A stretch of 64,000 bases of DNA from Capitulum mitella (lineage: Eukaryota; Arthropoda; Thecostraca; Pollicipedomorpha; Pollicipedidae). The DNA is taken from NCBI GenBank assembly GCA_030062745.1, contig CP099851.1, positions 2,842,393 through 2,906,392 on the forward strand, in the 5' to 3' direction. The translations under genes and the position numbers were made by a program. Below the pieces are notes generated by a model that made no database searches, had not been told where the DNA came from, and saw nothing but the letters and a program-made list of their open reading frames with translations. Shown here piece by piece: positions 23,901-35,889 of the stretch. Every line of letters begins with the position of its first letter. Position 1 is the first letter of the stretch.

Positions 23901-26900
23901 AGTGGTCGCGCCGCCCTTCCGCGCCTCGGCAAGCGCATGAACACCAGTGAGAACCGTGACTTGACCTGACTTCGAATGACTTTGGGGTGTCTTTCATTTG
24001 AAATCGTATCACATATCCATGACTAGAATGTTTGGACCATATTCAAGTTCCTAAGACACTCGAAGCCACCAAAGCGACAAGAGCGTGATGGTCGCCAAGC
24101 TTCCTGCCTCAGTTTCTGCCCCCATTTCACCTGGCCTGGCCTATGATGTGATATGCACAGTAGGCCGACTAGGGTGCTTTTAGAAAGACCAAGAACGAAT
24201 CCAGTGGTGCCACCTTCAGGCCTCAGTCGTCATTGGTCTGGATTTTGGCTGGGGGCGGGGGTCAAATTGCCCCCCCCCCTAAGATGGTGTGTGTGGGTGA
24301 AAGCACCTCCGAGTATAGCTGAGCTGACCAGGGGATATGCTCAGTAATAATCCTATTCCCGGCAAGGGGGCTGAATCGGCCCCCCTCGGCGTTTTTGCTT
24401 GCCATTTCCGAGGGTTTTGACGCAGCGTCATGAAACCTGGTCAATATCCTTATCTATTCCTTCTGCGCACTGTAACGAAGTTTCGTAATTTTCTTCTGCC
24501 CAGGGTCGGAGTCAGGCAACGTTTTTTGAGGGGAGGCAACTCAAGCCATTTTGGCCTTGTTAATGGTAAAAGGAAAAGGGAGCGTTTTTAAGATAAGACT
24601 GAAAACTTTATATGGGAGTATAGGTAAACAGTTGGGCAACATTTTGTTTGTATGAGGTAACTTCACAAGGTCAGGTCAAGGTCAAGAATCACGACTTGGT
24701 TTTATAGTAGTAATTTTAGCGCTATTTTTTCAAATGCAAAACCCGAAATATTTATGACGTCGATGGGTACCCTCTTCTTGTGTACCAAATTTCGGATTGG
24801 GAGGGGAATCTCCCATACCGTCTAGCCTTCCAGGAATAGGGTTAAAGCCTAAACAATATAGTCTGGTTTCGCTCGGAATGGCCATTTTGACGCGTGGACT
24901 CAGCATGCTCGGCACAAATGGCAGCCACTAATTTTCCTCCGATCTCAAAACTCTGCCTCAGTTAACCTGGCCCCGGGGCGGAGCGCAAGAGGGGGCTGAA
25001 AGCCGTGTGTGACTGACGCTCACCCGAAATGGCTCCCCATTGTGACTGACGCAGGCGTGCAGCGCCCAGGCGCGACGGTGCTTGGAGAGCAACTGCGGGA
25101 ACAGCCGGCGGTTGGGCTCGATCAGCAGCCCTCGCCAGCCGAACCGGCGCTCCAGCAGCAGCGAGTTGCTCATGGACTCGCCGTTGTGGGCGCCCGTCTC
25201 GATGAAGAAGCCGCCCGTCTGCCGACAGCAGGTCAGCCGTCACCACCCGACCATCGCCGGAACCCGACCGTCACCAACCGCCCATCACCGGAGCCCAATC
25301 GTCACCAACCGACCACTGCCGGAACCTACCCGTCGCCAGCCGACCACTGCCGGAGCCCAGCCGTCGCCAACCGACCACTGCCGGAGCCCAGCCGTCGCCA
25401 CCAGACAACTGCCGGAACCCAGCCGTCACCATCAGACCACTGCCGGAACCCAGCCGTCACCAACCGACCACTGCCGGAACCCAACCGTCACCAACCGACC
25501 ACTGCCGGAACCCAGCCGTCACCAACCGACCACTGCCGGAACTAGCCGACCACTGCCGGAACCCAGCCGTCACCAACCGACCACTGCCGGAACCCAACCG
25601 TCACCAACCGACCACTGCCGGAACCCAGCCGTCGCCACCAGACAACTGCCGGAACCCAACCGTCACCAACCGACCACTGCCGGAACCCAGCCGTCGCCAC
25701 CAGACAACTGCCGGAACCCAGCCGGAACAAGCCGACCACTGCCGGAGCCCAGCCGTCACCACCGGACCATGAACCGCTGCCCAGCTGGTGCGGCTAGGCG
25801 TGGTGAACGGATCACGCTGTTTTTCAGGCATTCAGCTGAACACGACGACTACGCGGAAAAGTGGCCGTGATGCCTTGCTCAACATGCGCTTTGAAGCGAG
25901 CAACGCGCGTAAAAGGGGTCTGGCCGTCCGTCTTTCAGCGTACATCAGCAGAGGGGGAATAAGACGTCCGTGCTTCCAGACACCCCGCGACACTCCGAAC
26001 TTGAGAAGCGTGTGTTCAATTCCCTGCAGTGATCACTCGCAGGCTCAATTAGAAGATAAAGAACTTTGGCGGGGCAGCCGCCAGTCAAGCAACCTGGCCT
26101 CATACCCGGTGATTCATCTCTGGCGATGGAACTCCCCTCCCCCTGGACACGTCAGACTTCAGCTGCTCGTCAGCGAGGCGGGTACGCGTACCTTGTTGCC
26201 GGTGAGCGCCTGGATCATCCTCAGTTGGCCCGCCTGGCCCCAGAGGTCCTCGTCCGGGCTCGACAGCTGGTACGGCTCCGAGCTGGGAGGCACCAGGCGG
26301 GCGGCGATGTCGGCCACCAGGACGGGGTCGTCTGCCGCCGGCGGTGGCCGCAGCCAGCCGTCTGCCGTCGCAGGACGCCGTCAGAACCGCCGCCCGGCGT
26401 GTCATGCCGAAAAGAGCGAAAAGCGCTCTTTCGCTGACTTCAGCGAGTGATTCGTGTTTGCTGTCATGTCGCAGAAGGTAATGGTGAACAACGTCATCAT
26501 GGCCGGAACGTCACAGATGAGAAACGTCTGCGACCACAGCACATCGGCAGAAAGCCAGACCTCTTTACGATTCATGTCCCATAGCAGAGGGAATGATCCA
26601 CATCTCGCACGGACAGAGAGAATGCCCAGATGAAGCCTCTCTTCCGCAGGCCAAAGCTACCTGGCCGGCGCCATACCAGTGGACGGCCTGTCTGCCGTCG
26701 AGGCAGGGGCCCATAACGGTCTGTCGGTGTAGAACGTCAGCGGCACAGAGCGTTCTGCCGGTGCATACGTCACACCGAGAGACCGGATCCGCCCGCTGAG
26801 ATCACCGCGCCACAATTACAAGTAATCACGAGAGCAGCCGCTCCGAGCCGTCACGCGCCACCTCACGGCGACACACAGAGCCGTGAAGCGGCGTGACTTC

Positions 26901-27619
26901 CGCAATCGGTTCTGCGGAACGACAGACCTGTTTTTCATACTATTTTTTTTAATTAGATTTCGAGAAAGGTAGAGGCCCGTCATCTGGACACTACACGCCA
27001 ATATATTTCTGGGGCCGGAGCGGCGGTTACGTTTAAGGCTTCACTCACCCAGAACTCCAGAAGATGTGAGGAGCAGCACAATGATGAACACTACCAACGC
27101 CTCCTGCAGCCGGTAGTCCCCTAGGGGAAAAGCCAAGACGTCTTCAAAATCCGAGTCTGCATAGAAAATCTGCCTTTATCGTTACAACGCCAGACCACAG
27201 TCTGAATCGCAACCACAGTCCAATATTCGAGAACTGTCAGCAGCCACAATATTTCAGTAGGGTTGCTTATGAACAAGCACGAATTTAAACGTGTACCCGA
27301 ACAATAAAAGGAAGTGATTTTCAAGGAAGCATCCTGTATCGTTGTGTCTGAAAGCCTTGTCCTTACCGTAGAGTTTGATTCAGGTTCTGCATGAGACTCA
27401 TAGACGTTGTTCCACGCGGTTAAACGGAAATCACTTGGCGTGACAGGAACCCTCGTCCGCTTTCTGACCCCAACCTTGAACATTAAGTGCGACTCAGACC
27501 ACGCTACAGCACGAACGCATGCGACAGGAAAACCCCCGGGCTTTCCCGAGATCACCTTGAGCCGCAGCACTAAGGGCGGACCGGCCCGACGCCCGGCAGC
27601 GGGACTCACCGGACGGCAT
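20912..27619 (-). CDS. Star-like FkbM-family methyltransferase, single-pass membrane protein
   Basis: A complete 309-residue protein of the arthropod Star-like group (Methyltransf_21/FkbM fold). Drosophila Star acts in the secretory pathway on EGF-ligand trafficking; whether this paralogue does so is unknown. Coding exons on the minus strand are 27,619-27,610, 27,120-27,049, 26,361-26,192, 25,218-25,024, 23,680-23,426 and 21,139-20,912. Junction phases 1, 1, 0, 0, 0 all fit, with donors GTGAGT, GTGAGT, GTACGC, GTGAGC and GTGAGG. Residues 11-27 (ALVVFIIVLLLTSSGVL) form a membrane anchor after a ten-residue cytoplasmic tail. Residues 28-84 are a stem containing 'LVPPSSEPYQL'. The SAM-binding motif 'FFIETGAHNGE' is at 88-98, 'LLIEPN' at 115-120, and 'VDFFSLDVEG' at 208-217. 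N204 is a possible glycosylation site. Exon 1 encodes only three residues and one base; its ATG is chosen because it is the only one after an in-frame stop and matches the phase-1 donor. Introns 3 and 1 and the upstream flank contain repeats. Confidence 0.88.
21640..22803. mobile_element. TTAA-flanked nonautonomous element, type 2
   Basis: TTAA lies at 21,636-21,639 and again at 22,804-22,807. Both ends read CCCG inward, and near each end is a G/C-rich palindromic block around 'gggcagttgactgccccc'. The interior is AT-rich with many 'aggtca' words and no coding capacity. It sits in intron 5 of the Star-like gene. TTAA target duplication is typical of piggyBac-type elements; assignment to that superfamily is inference. 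Confidence 0.65.
22810..23420. other. Intronic sequence, nothing recognised
   Basis: This remainder of intron 5 of the Star-like gene shows no repeat or exon that I can identify. Confidence 0.4.
24351..24841. mobile_element. TTAA-type element, type 1, internally deleted
   Basis: It begins 'cctattcccggcaagggggc' and ends 'aggaatagggttaa', matching the ends of the 1.2-kb elements at 34.2, 36.9 and 43.8 kb. It is only about 490 bp, so most of the interior is missing. It lies in intron 4 of the Star-like gene. Confidence 0.65.
25235..25770. repeat. 30-bp minisatellite, about 17 copies, intronic
   Basis: The plus-strand unit contains 'accaaccgaccactgccgga'. It fills the 3' part of intron 3 of the Star-like gene and ends about 20 bp before the acceptor at 25,219. 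Read on the gene strand, each unit carries 'gttccggcag', which resembles a splice acceptor. Confidence 0.88.
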
Positions 27620-27861
27620 GGCGTCAGACGCCGGCCGACTCTCGGCCGTCTCTGCCGGACCGGCCACGGCTGCAGCGCCCTGCAGGCGGCCGCCCCGCGC
27701 GAGAGCACGGGGTCAGCGGCCTCTGCCAGCCGCCGCCGGCCGTCAACGGCAGCCGGCACAGGGCTGTCCGCCGGCGCCGACTGCCTGCAAAAAGCCCCGA
27801 GCTCCACCGGGTGGGGGTCGCCGGCCGACGGGGGCACAGGGTCCGCGCTGTTACGTGTAGA

Positions 27862-28470
27862 GGACGAATGGCCGTGTGACGCAGGGAGGACCAGTGGTTT
27901 CGTGACGTATGGAGAACGTGCAGCTCTGTGGCGTGGGAAAAACGAGTACCCGTGTGACATATGGAGTACTAGCCGCTGTTTGACGTACGGAGGACTAGTC
28001 GTTTGGCGTATGGAGGACGAGTAGCTGTGTGACATATGGAGTACTAGCCGCTGTCTGACGTACGGAGGACTAGCCGCTGTTTGACGTACGGAGGACTAGC
28101 CGCTGTTTGACGTACGGAGGACTAGCCGCTGTTTGACGTACGGAGGACTAGTCGCTGTTTGACGTACGGAGGACTAGTCGCTGTTTGACGTACGGAGGAC
28201 TAGTCGCTGTTTGACGTACGGAGGACTAGCCACTGTTTGACGTACGGAGGACTAGTCGCTGTTTGACGTATGGAGGACGAGTAGCTGTGTGGCGTGTGGA
28301 GAACTTGACGCTGTTTGATGTATGGAGGACTAGCCTCCGTGAGACATCTGGAGCACTAGCCGTTGTTTGACATCTGGAGGGTTAGGGATTAGTCGCTGCT
28401 GGACACGTTGGGCATATAGAGGACTAGCCACCGTTTGACACATGGAGGACTAGCAGCTGTGTGACGTATG
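27862..28470. repeat. 26-bp minisatellite, duplication unit A
   Basis: The unit contains 'ggaggactagccgctgtttg' with period 26 and roughly 20 copies. It lies 240 bp upstream of the Star-like gene start. It is homologous to the arrays at 53.8 and 58.9 kb, so it marks the left edge of segmental duplication unit A. Confidence 0.85.
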
Positions 28471-29760
28471 TAGAACGACCAGGTGCCGGCCCGGAGGATG
28501 GCAAGGCCGCAGTTGGTCGTTACGCCGACCACATGCGTCATATCTCATTCACAAGGTCCGTCACACGCGTTGTCTGACCTTCACCAGACCAGCCGTTTCA
28601 ATGGTTCGGTCGTGCCACCACTCAGAGTGCGCGGATAAAGGAGCAGTGCCGGAGGCCACGCTGCCGATCTCAGTGGGGTCCTCTGCTTTCCGTGACCGTC
28701 ACCAACCCGCTGTGTGGGTCTCGTTTTGACCTGCAATAAACTCGGGCAAATGAGCCGACTTTGCCGAGCCACAACTCGTGCTAGTCGTGACATCACTGAT
28801 GTAGACGAACATATATTTTTGACGGAGTGACTCTGTCCAGGGTGTTTTTATCATAGCTAGTTCTCAGCGCGAGACCTGTTGCCAGCTTTTTTGACATCGA
28901 TGGCAGCATATATGTTCTAAGGCAAAACTGACACCAGTGTTTGCGCGGGCCCATTCACAAGTCTCGAGAAGAATTTAATGTCACGTAACCGTTCGCCAAA
29001 GAAACGCTGAGCTCTTCTCTCACCAGTTTTGGCACGATTATGACCGGAACCGGCATGATCGCGCTTTTCCCAGGCCAAATCGATCCATGAGGTTGATGAA
29101 TTATTGCCAGGACAGAGGACAGTAAGGAAACTCACAGAGCTAATATTTTTCTATAGCTGCTGAGTAAACGTTAAATTCGCGCCCTCAGCGACAATCGGCA
29201 TAGAAGAATAACGACTCCGAATGATCTTGGCATTCGATGATGTCGGTAAATGACACAGCACGCAATACAGTCCCTTTCGATTCTGCGAGCCGTAACTGAT
29301 TATGGTTTGTCTAAAGTCACGTCGAACAACATCACAGGTCCATCATTTCACGGATCGTCGAAATGTCCTCGGACAAGGAGATTCGCGGTCTATAAATCGT
29401 CGAAGTGGAAATCCGGTGGAAGGAAGACAAAGGGCCCGAGAACGCCACCAATGCCGGCGTAAGGCGAGGGCGTGATGATTTACTGATGCCCGACGGGACG
29501 TGGCACTCAGCACAGAACGCCTCGGGCTTGCATCGCAGGCAAGGATGATAACTGATTACTTTGTTTCGCAGACCTGAGAAGGCGGACCCCAAGTTGTCAA
29601 CTCTCAGCCTCAGGTAACAAGAGTGGGGAGGAAACAGGCGCGGTTCAGGGGGGGGGACGATGAGGGCGATCGCTCCCCCCCCCCCCACCCTCCCTGAAGC
29701 CTGAAAAGAGGCCCCTCTCAGATTCAAAAGGGCCCCGAAGAAGCCCCGTATGGGCTTCAC
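27862..29760 (+). repeat. Segmental duplication unit A, left part
   Basis: After the 26-bp array comes a spacer whose landmarks recur in the same order in units B and C: 'caggtgccggcccgg' (28,480), 'atgctgccgatctcagtggg'-type sequence (28,665), 'ccagtgtttgcgcgggcc' (28,932) and 'tcggacaaggagattcgcgg' (29,370). No exon 2 copy precedes it, unlike B and C. The unit is broken off at about 29.76 kb and resumes near 40.09 kb. Confidence 0.75.
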
Positions 29761-29764
29761 AGGG

Positions 29765-32060
29765 TCTCAGTGAAAACGTTACGGGTTCTTGATGCAGTCA
29801 GGAGGCCTCCGTGTGCGTTAGATGGCCCCTGAGACGCATAGAAGGACCCCTGAAGCTCTGAAAAGGTCCCTTAGGCCACACCTGGGTCCCAACATGCCAG
29901 ATTGCCCCGCCAGAAGGGTAACAGAGTTCTTGAGATGGCCGAGATAAGGACTTGGTCCCTGGGACGGCATATGAACTCATGAAATGTCATAAGGGCTCCG
30001 AATGGGTTTCACGGACCTATGTGAAAAACTGAAGATTCCTGGTGCTGTCGAGAGGATCTCCTGGAGAGTAATGGGACCCAAAGACGGCAAGATGGCCCCT
30101 AAGATGGACAAAAGGGCCCCTGAAATTCTCCAAGGCTCCCTGGGACCTCAAGAGGAATCCCAATAAGGCAAAGGGTCCATGAGACCGTTAAAAATGGCAG
30201 AGAGGCCCCCGAGACAGCATGAACTTAAGAGGGTGCCTGGCACGGCATAAGGACACCCTGGATAGGCAGAGGACCCCCTGAACAGGGATTTGTCAGTGAC
30301 CTTCTCAACCTCGAGAGGGGCCTCAAATGGGCTAAGACCATTTGAGTAAGAACATTCAGTAAGACCAAGGCTACATTGGTCTTACTGAAACCTGAGGGGC
30401 CCTTGATACCGTCCGGGGGCCCCGGGAAGGTCAGACGGGTCCTGAGACAGCACGATGGGCCCCTACATGGCAGATGGCCCCTGAGACCGCCAAATGAACA
30501 GAAAGCCCCTACGAGGCAAAGACGATAAGAGGACCTCTGAGACCTTTGAGAGGTACGGAGGCTCTGAACGGCCAGAGGGCCAGAGGGCCAGAGGCCAGAG
30601 GCTAGAGGCCAACGGCGATAGAAATCCGCCCCTTCTAAGCGTTTCCGAGCGTTGCGAAAGAAAACGGCGGCGCGCAACGCCACGAAATTCTCCGTGCCTT
30701 TTCTCCTTTCTATTCCGCACCATGACTAATTTTCTTTTCACTTCCAAGGAGGTCAGGTCACTAATCGAGGTCAGGTCAAAGAGGCCAACCCTTACGAAAA
30801 TTGCGACCCTGATAACTTTTTAAGGCCGGGTAAATTTGCATTACACATGCGGGAGTAAAAGAATGTAATAATCGTACCAACTTGTATATTTTGAGTTTTT
30901 CGGAAAATCGTAGGTCATCTTTAGGTCCACTTTTGGGCGCTTCTTGATATTTGGGTTAAATTTCAGCGAATTTTTGCGGATTTTCATTCTCACGTATTGT
31001 CAAAAACATGGCCAATAACATGCGCTACCATTATATTATCCGAATCCGCATGACGTTGGCTCATGTCGTGACCCAAGATATGGTTATCTCTTGCCCACAG
31101 TATACGATTTTCATGAAACCAATTCTGCCTGCCTAGGGACCATAATTTATTGTTCTCTAGGGTAGAAATACAAGATTAAATCAAATTCAGTGCAGAAATG
31201 ACCTTACTTAAGGTCACCGAAAGTCGCCAAAGATCAGCGGCCTCTGATGACCTCGCCTGACCCCGGCTGACCTTCACGGTAGTGACAAATGCGTTTTATT
31301 ATGCTGCGTAAACGTTTTATTATTATTACGTTTTATTATGTCTTTTATTTTATTATGCTATAAATGCGTTTTACAAAAGTGTTTTATTTTGCTACGGGTG
31401 TCATCTGCAATTCAACTTGCCACCAGAACCACCGGGTAAGTCGAAGCGCGATACATGCATGAAATTAGGTCGTTGCTTGGCTTGACCTCATCAGTTAATT
31501 GGGTACCTTGCGCTGTAATATGTTTGATATGCTAATAATCATCCTAGTATTTCACCGAAATGGAAATCGCAACGTCATTTTTTCCCACTTCCACTCTAGC
31601 TCAGTCTAACCCATCATGACCTGTGATGACCTCAACATTGACCCAAGTTTAAAAGCCTTGTGCCCATTCTACTTGCCTTGATGAGTTCTCTTTGCTGGTA
31701 TTTCATATTTTTTCTGTGCATCGCAAAGAACCTGAGATCCCGGGATCTCCCCCGGCCGGGCGAAGGGCGTTTTGAGGCTCGGCCAGGCGCGGGTTAAACG
31801 GCATGAACTCCTTACAGACGACAGGAGAAAACCCGAGATGGCCGAAGTGTCCCTGAAACTGCCGAACGAGTCCATGAAACTTTCTGAGGTGCCCCTGAAA
31901 CTGCCAAGGAGCGCCTGAGCCGCCCCGAAGGTCACGTAAAATTGTAAAAGAAACCTGAGACCACTAGGGGATCCTGACACGGCCGACATCCCGAGACCAC
32001 CAAAAATCCCCCTGTAAATGCGAGGAGAACCTAACTGAAGACAGCAAAAAAGCTCCACAA
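29765..32060. repeat. Degenerate repeats and gene-free sequence
   Basis: At 29,770-30,500 and 31,790-32,060, imperfect units of about 30 bp repeat words such as 'ggcccctgagac' and 'atggcccct'. The AT-rich stretch 30,830-31,660 between them shows nothing recognisable. This block is part of the insertion that splits duplication unit A. Confidence 0.5.
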
Positions 32061-32698
32061 AACTACGAGGGGGCAGAGGGACTCCTGGAACAGATTCAGA
32101 AACGACATTTCAAATACAGGGAGGGACGCAACCGCCTAAAACCCGCCGTTGTTGTCATGTTTCGTCCAGTTTGTGAGGGAACAAAAGGCCAAATTTTCTA
32201 AAAGAAGGTGACACAGTTGTTTTTTTTTTGTTTACTTCATATGATCAAGACATAAATTGCATCAAATTTTTCCCCGGGTCCTAGCAGATCGACGTTTTTT
32301 CATCCCTGAAGAGCAAAAAATTGGGGCGGAAGGGGCCCCGCAATGAACCATTGCCCCCCCCCCTTCTTTGACGAAGACCCTGGATCCGCCCAGGCACGTA
32401 GTCAAGGGGGGTGCCATGAGGGCCATGGCCTCTCTCCTCATGAGCCAAGCGGTGTACACTGGATATTAGCGATTTCGTAGAAATACGGAATAGTGACCAT
32501 ATATATGGTACAAAATCAAATAGTACATGTTTTTCTGCGCAATATCTCGTTATCCGTCATATTTCTATGTTAAATATCAGGCCAATTACATAAATTGCTG
32601 CTTTATCCTATAAATTTTGTCCCATGCCAGTGGCATATGACACACGGGATTTCCACAAAATTTGGCATTTGCCCACCATCTGAGGGAAATCCATGCTA
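32060..32698. other. Transposon-like fragment, no gene
   Basis: The sequence 'ctggatccgcccaggcacgt' near 32,382 resembles ends of invertebrate DNA elements. Otherwise it is AT-rich and holds nothing I recognise. Confidence 0.35.
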
Positions 32699-32707
32699 CG
32701 TGCCTGG
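32699..32707. repeat. 9-bp target-site duplication, left copy
   Basis: The sequence CGTGCCTGG directly precedes the foldback-like element. An exact copy directly follows its right end at 39,674-39,682. Confidence 0.85.
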
Positions 32708-32819
32708 ATGTAACGGAAGACAGCCCACATTCAGCCCAGATTCGGCCCAGCCCAGATTCGGTAGGGAATTCCCTTTACGGGCCGATAACTCCCACAGAAC
32801 TTGAGAAACCTGGCTTTGC

Positions 32820-34173
32820 CACACATCAAATGAAAGCACTCGTTAACCCAAACACAACTGTGCAAAGAAAAATCACCTACCTTGTCTATGGGGAAAGTTA
32901 TAGACGATCGAAAAAATCATGTCAATGGGGCGGCCCCTACGATTTTCTCCAAAATTGGCACCTTAAACTACCGACACAAGCCCATCAATCTGGCTGAAGA
33001 AACCCTATGGGCCATTGAAATCTAAGGGGTCAAAACCCCCTGGGAAAATTAAACACGAGTTTTACAGCTTAAACAGCGCCACGCATAGGCCGAATGACAC
33101 ATCAAATGAAAGCACTCGTTAACCCAAACACAACTGTGCAAAGAAAAATCACCTACCTTGTCTATGGGGAAAGTTATAGACGATCGAAAAAATCATGTCA
33201 ATGGGGCGGCCCCTACGATTTTCTCCAAAATTGACACCTTAAACTACCGACACAAGCCCATCAATCTGGCTGAAGAAACCCTATGGGCCATTGAAATCTA
33301 AGGGGTCAAAACCCCCTGGGAAAATTAAACACGAGTTTTACAGCTTAAACAGCGCCACGCATAGGCCGAATGACACATCAAATGAAAGCACTCGTTAACC
33401 CAAACACAACTGTGCAAAGAAAAATCACCTACCTTGTCTATGGGGAAAGTTATAGACGATCGAAAAAATCATGTCAATGGGGCGGCCCCTACGATTTTCT
33501 CCAAAATTGACACCTTAAACCACCGACACAAGCCCATCAATCTGGCTGAAGAAACCCTATGGGCCATTGAAATCTAAGGGGTCAAAACCCCCTGGGAAAA
33601 TTAAACACGAGTTTTACAGCTTAAACAGCGCCACGCATAAGCCGAATGACACATCAAATGAAAGCACCTGTTAACCCAAACACAACTGTGCAAAGAAAAA
33701 TCACCTACCTTGTCTATGGGGAAAGTTATGGACGATCGAAAAAATCATGTCAATGGGGCGGCCCCTACGATTTTCTCCAAAATTAACACCTTAAACCACC
33801 GACACAAGCTTATCAATCTGGCTGAAGAAACCCTATGGGCCATTGAAATCTAAAGGGTCAAAACCCCCTAGGAAAACTAAAAACGCGTTTTACAGCTTAA
33901 ACAACGCCACGACTAGGCCGAATGACACATCAAATGAAAGCACTCGTTAACGCAAACACAACTGTGCAAAGAAAAACCACCTATCTTGTCTATGGGGAAA
34001 GTTATGGACGATCGAAAAAATCATGTCAATGGGGCGGCCCCTACGATTTTCTCCAAAATTGACACCTTAAACCATCGACACAAGCCCATCAATCTGGCTG
34101 AAGAAACCCTATGGGCCATTGAAATCTAAGGGGTCAAAACCCCCTAGGAGAATTAAAAACGCGTTTTACAGCC
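32820..34173 (+). repeat. Left-arm array, 276-bp unit, about five copies
   Basis: The start word 'acacatcaaatgaaagcac' recurs at 32,821, 33,097, 33,373, 33,649 and 33,925, exactly 276 bp apart. Inner units are more diverged than outer ones. The fifth unit is cut at 34,173 by a TTAA-type element and resumes at 35,409-35,445. Confidence 0.92.
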
Positions 34174-34176
34174 TAA

Positions 34177-35408
34177 CCCTATTCCCGGCAGAGAGGGCTA
34201 AATCCTCCCCCCTCGGGCTTTTTGCTTGCGAATGCCAGGCTTTTTAACGCAGCTTCACGAAACTTGGTCACTTTTCCAAGCTATTCGTTCTACGTGCCGT
34301 GACGGAATTTCAAAGTTCTATTTTGCTGAGGGGCGGAGCCAGGTAACGTTTTTGGGAGGCACCTCAAGCCATTTTTGGCCATGTTGAGGGTAAAAGGGAA
34401 ATGTCTGCTAAAAGCAGAGTTTTAAAAATAGAACTTAAAGCGTTATGTGGATGCATAGCTTATTAGTTGGTTAATGTGCAGATGTAATTTTGTTCATGTG
34501 ATGTCATTTTGCAAGGTGAGGTCAAGGTCCAAAGTCAAAATTTGTTTTTTCCCAATAATTTCGGCGCCGTTTCTTGAAATGCCAAACCCAGAATATATAT
34601 GGCGTACAAGGGTGCCCTCTACTTGTGTACCAAGTTTCAGCTTGATATCAGGTTGGGTCACGGAGCTATGATCTAAAATGTCCGTGCGCGTACCCTATAT
34701 TGCAATAGCCATAAAATGAAATTTGTGAAATAGAGTGAATTCAAATGATAGACAACGTTTATAGATAACATTAATGCACACGAGATCATTCCAAATGACC
34801 CCAAGGTCACCGGAGGTCATTTAAGGCCAAAGGTCATTTAAGGTCATTTAAGATCTGGAGCCACGTTGATCTGAGAAACGTGGGACCATGACAGTCTCCC
34901 TTTTTCATGTCCCTGGCACCGCCTGTGCTAACATTTTATAAACATTGTAATGTGATTTGTACTTCTGTAGTATAACATGACTAGCAGAAGCCAAAAAAGG
35001 ATGTTTGCCTCTTTTGTTCATTCAGTTGTTAGAAAACTAATCCTCCTATTTTTGAAACCCTGTGAACGCCCATGAATTTTATCAAAATTTGAGATTTGCG
35101 GACCCATGGTAAAAGCCCTATCCATCATCTCTCGAGTCATGCCAGTTTCATCGAAATCGGTCGATAAACAAGGGAGTTATAAGAAGTCCAAAAGTACCCC
35201 CATTTTGTCATTTTTGCCCCCCCTGTATCTACACATTTAAAAATTTTGAAAATTTCTTTTTGTAAAAATGTAGTTCACGTCACGGAAAATCGATTGCCGT
35301 TTGTTGCGATGAAATCGGACGAGCAGTTCTTGAGATCTCAAGGGGGGCCGAATCCGCCCCCCTCCCTGCCGGGAATCGACCATACCGTCTAGCCCTCCGG
35401 GAATAGGG
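34177..35408 (+). mobile_element. TTAA-type element, type 1, inserted in the left arm
   Basis: It begins 'ccctattcccggcagaga' after CTAA (34,173-34,176, one change from TTAA) and ends 'ccgggaataggg' before TTAA (35,409-35,412). The flanks together reconstitute the normal 276-bp repeat at its 'cagcttaaac' position. This shows insertion at a TTAA site after the arm had been amplified. The interior is noncoding with many 'aggtca' words. Confidence 0.85.
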
Positions 35409-35616
35409 TTAAACAACACCACGCATAGGCCGAATGACACATCCGGGCCTGGCCGAGATGGTGCTTGGCCGCAGACGGGCCCGGCCGAGCCATAGCTGGC
35501 CATTGTTGAACCTGCTAACAGAGCTCTCAACGCGCGAGGCCACCGACGCCGTCCTGGGCCTAGCCGAGGTAGTGCGCGGCCTGCAGACGGGCCCGGCCGA
35601 GCCATAGCTGATCGGG

Positions 35617-35885
35617 ACAGGGAAAAATTGAAAATTTGATTTCATAGTAATAATTTCGGTGCTATTTTTTTAATGCCAAACCCGGAATATACATGCCGTA
35701 GAAGGGTGCCCTCTACTTGTGTATCAAATTTCAGCTTGATATCAGGTCAGGTCACGGAGCTATGACCTAAAATGTCAGTGCGCGTACCCTATATCACAGA
35801 AGTCGTAAAATGGAGTTTTTGAAATAAAGTGGATCCAAATGGTTGAAAACATTTACAGACAATATTAAATGCAAACGAAGTGCAT
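35617..35885 (+). mobile_element. Partial TTAA-type element, type 1
   Basis: Sequence from 'tttgatttcatagtaataat' onward matches the interior of the elements at 34.2 and 36.9 kb. Both ends are missing. It is preceded by two copies of a roughly 120-bp GC-rich unit with 'gacgggcccggccgagccat'. Confidence 0.65.
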
Positions 35886-35889
35886 TTAA

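Noticed and set aside
27862-28470. CRISPR-like look of regularly spaced repeats (also at 25.2, 49.8, 55.5 and 58.9 kb)
   Set aside because: Units are contiguous with no unique spacers, and the genome is clearly eukaryotic.
28917-29135. Short frames in the spacer conserved among units A, B and C (also about 55.0 and 60.7 kb)
   Set aside because: Similarity is at the DNA level with indels that change frame between copies, so coding is unlikely.
32662-32997. Frame of 111 codons, with an inverted twin at 39,384-39,716
   Set aside because: Both are the same outer end of the foldback arms; the shared frame follows from DNA identity, not coding constraint.
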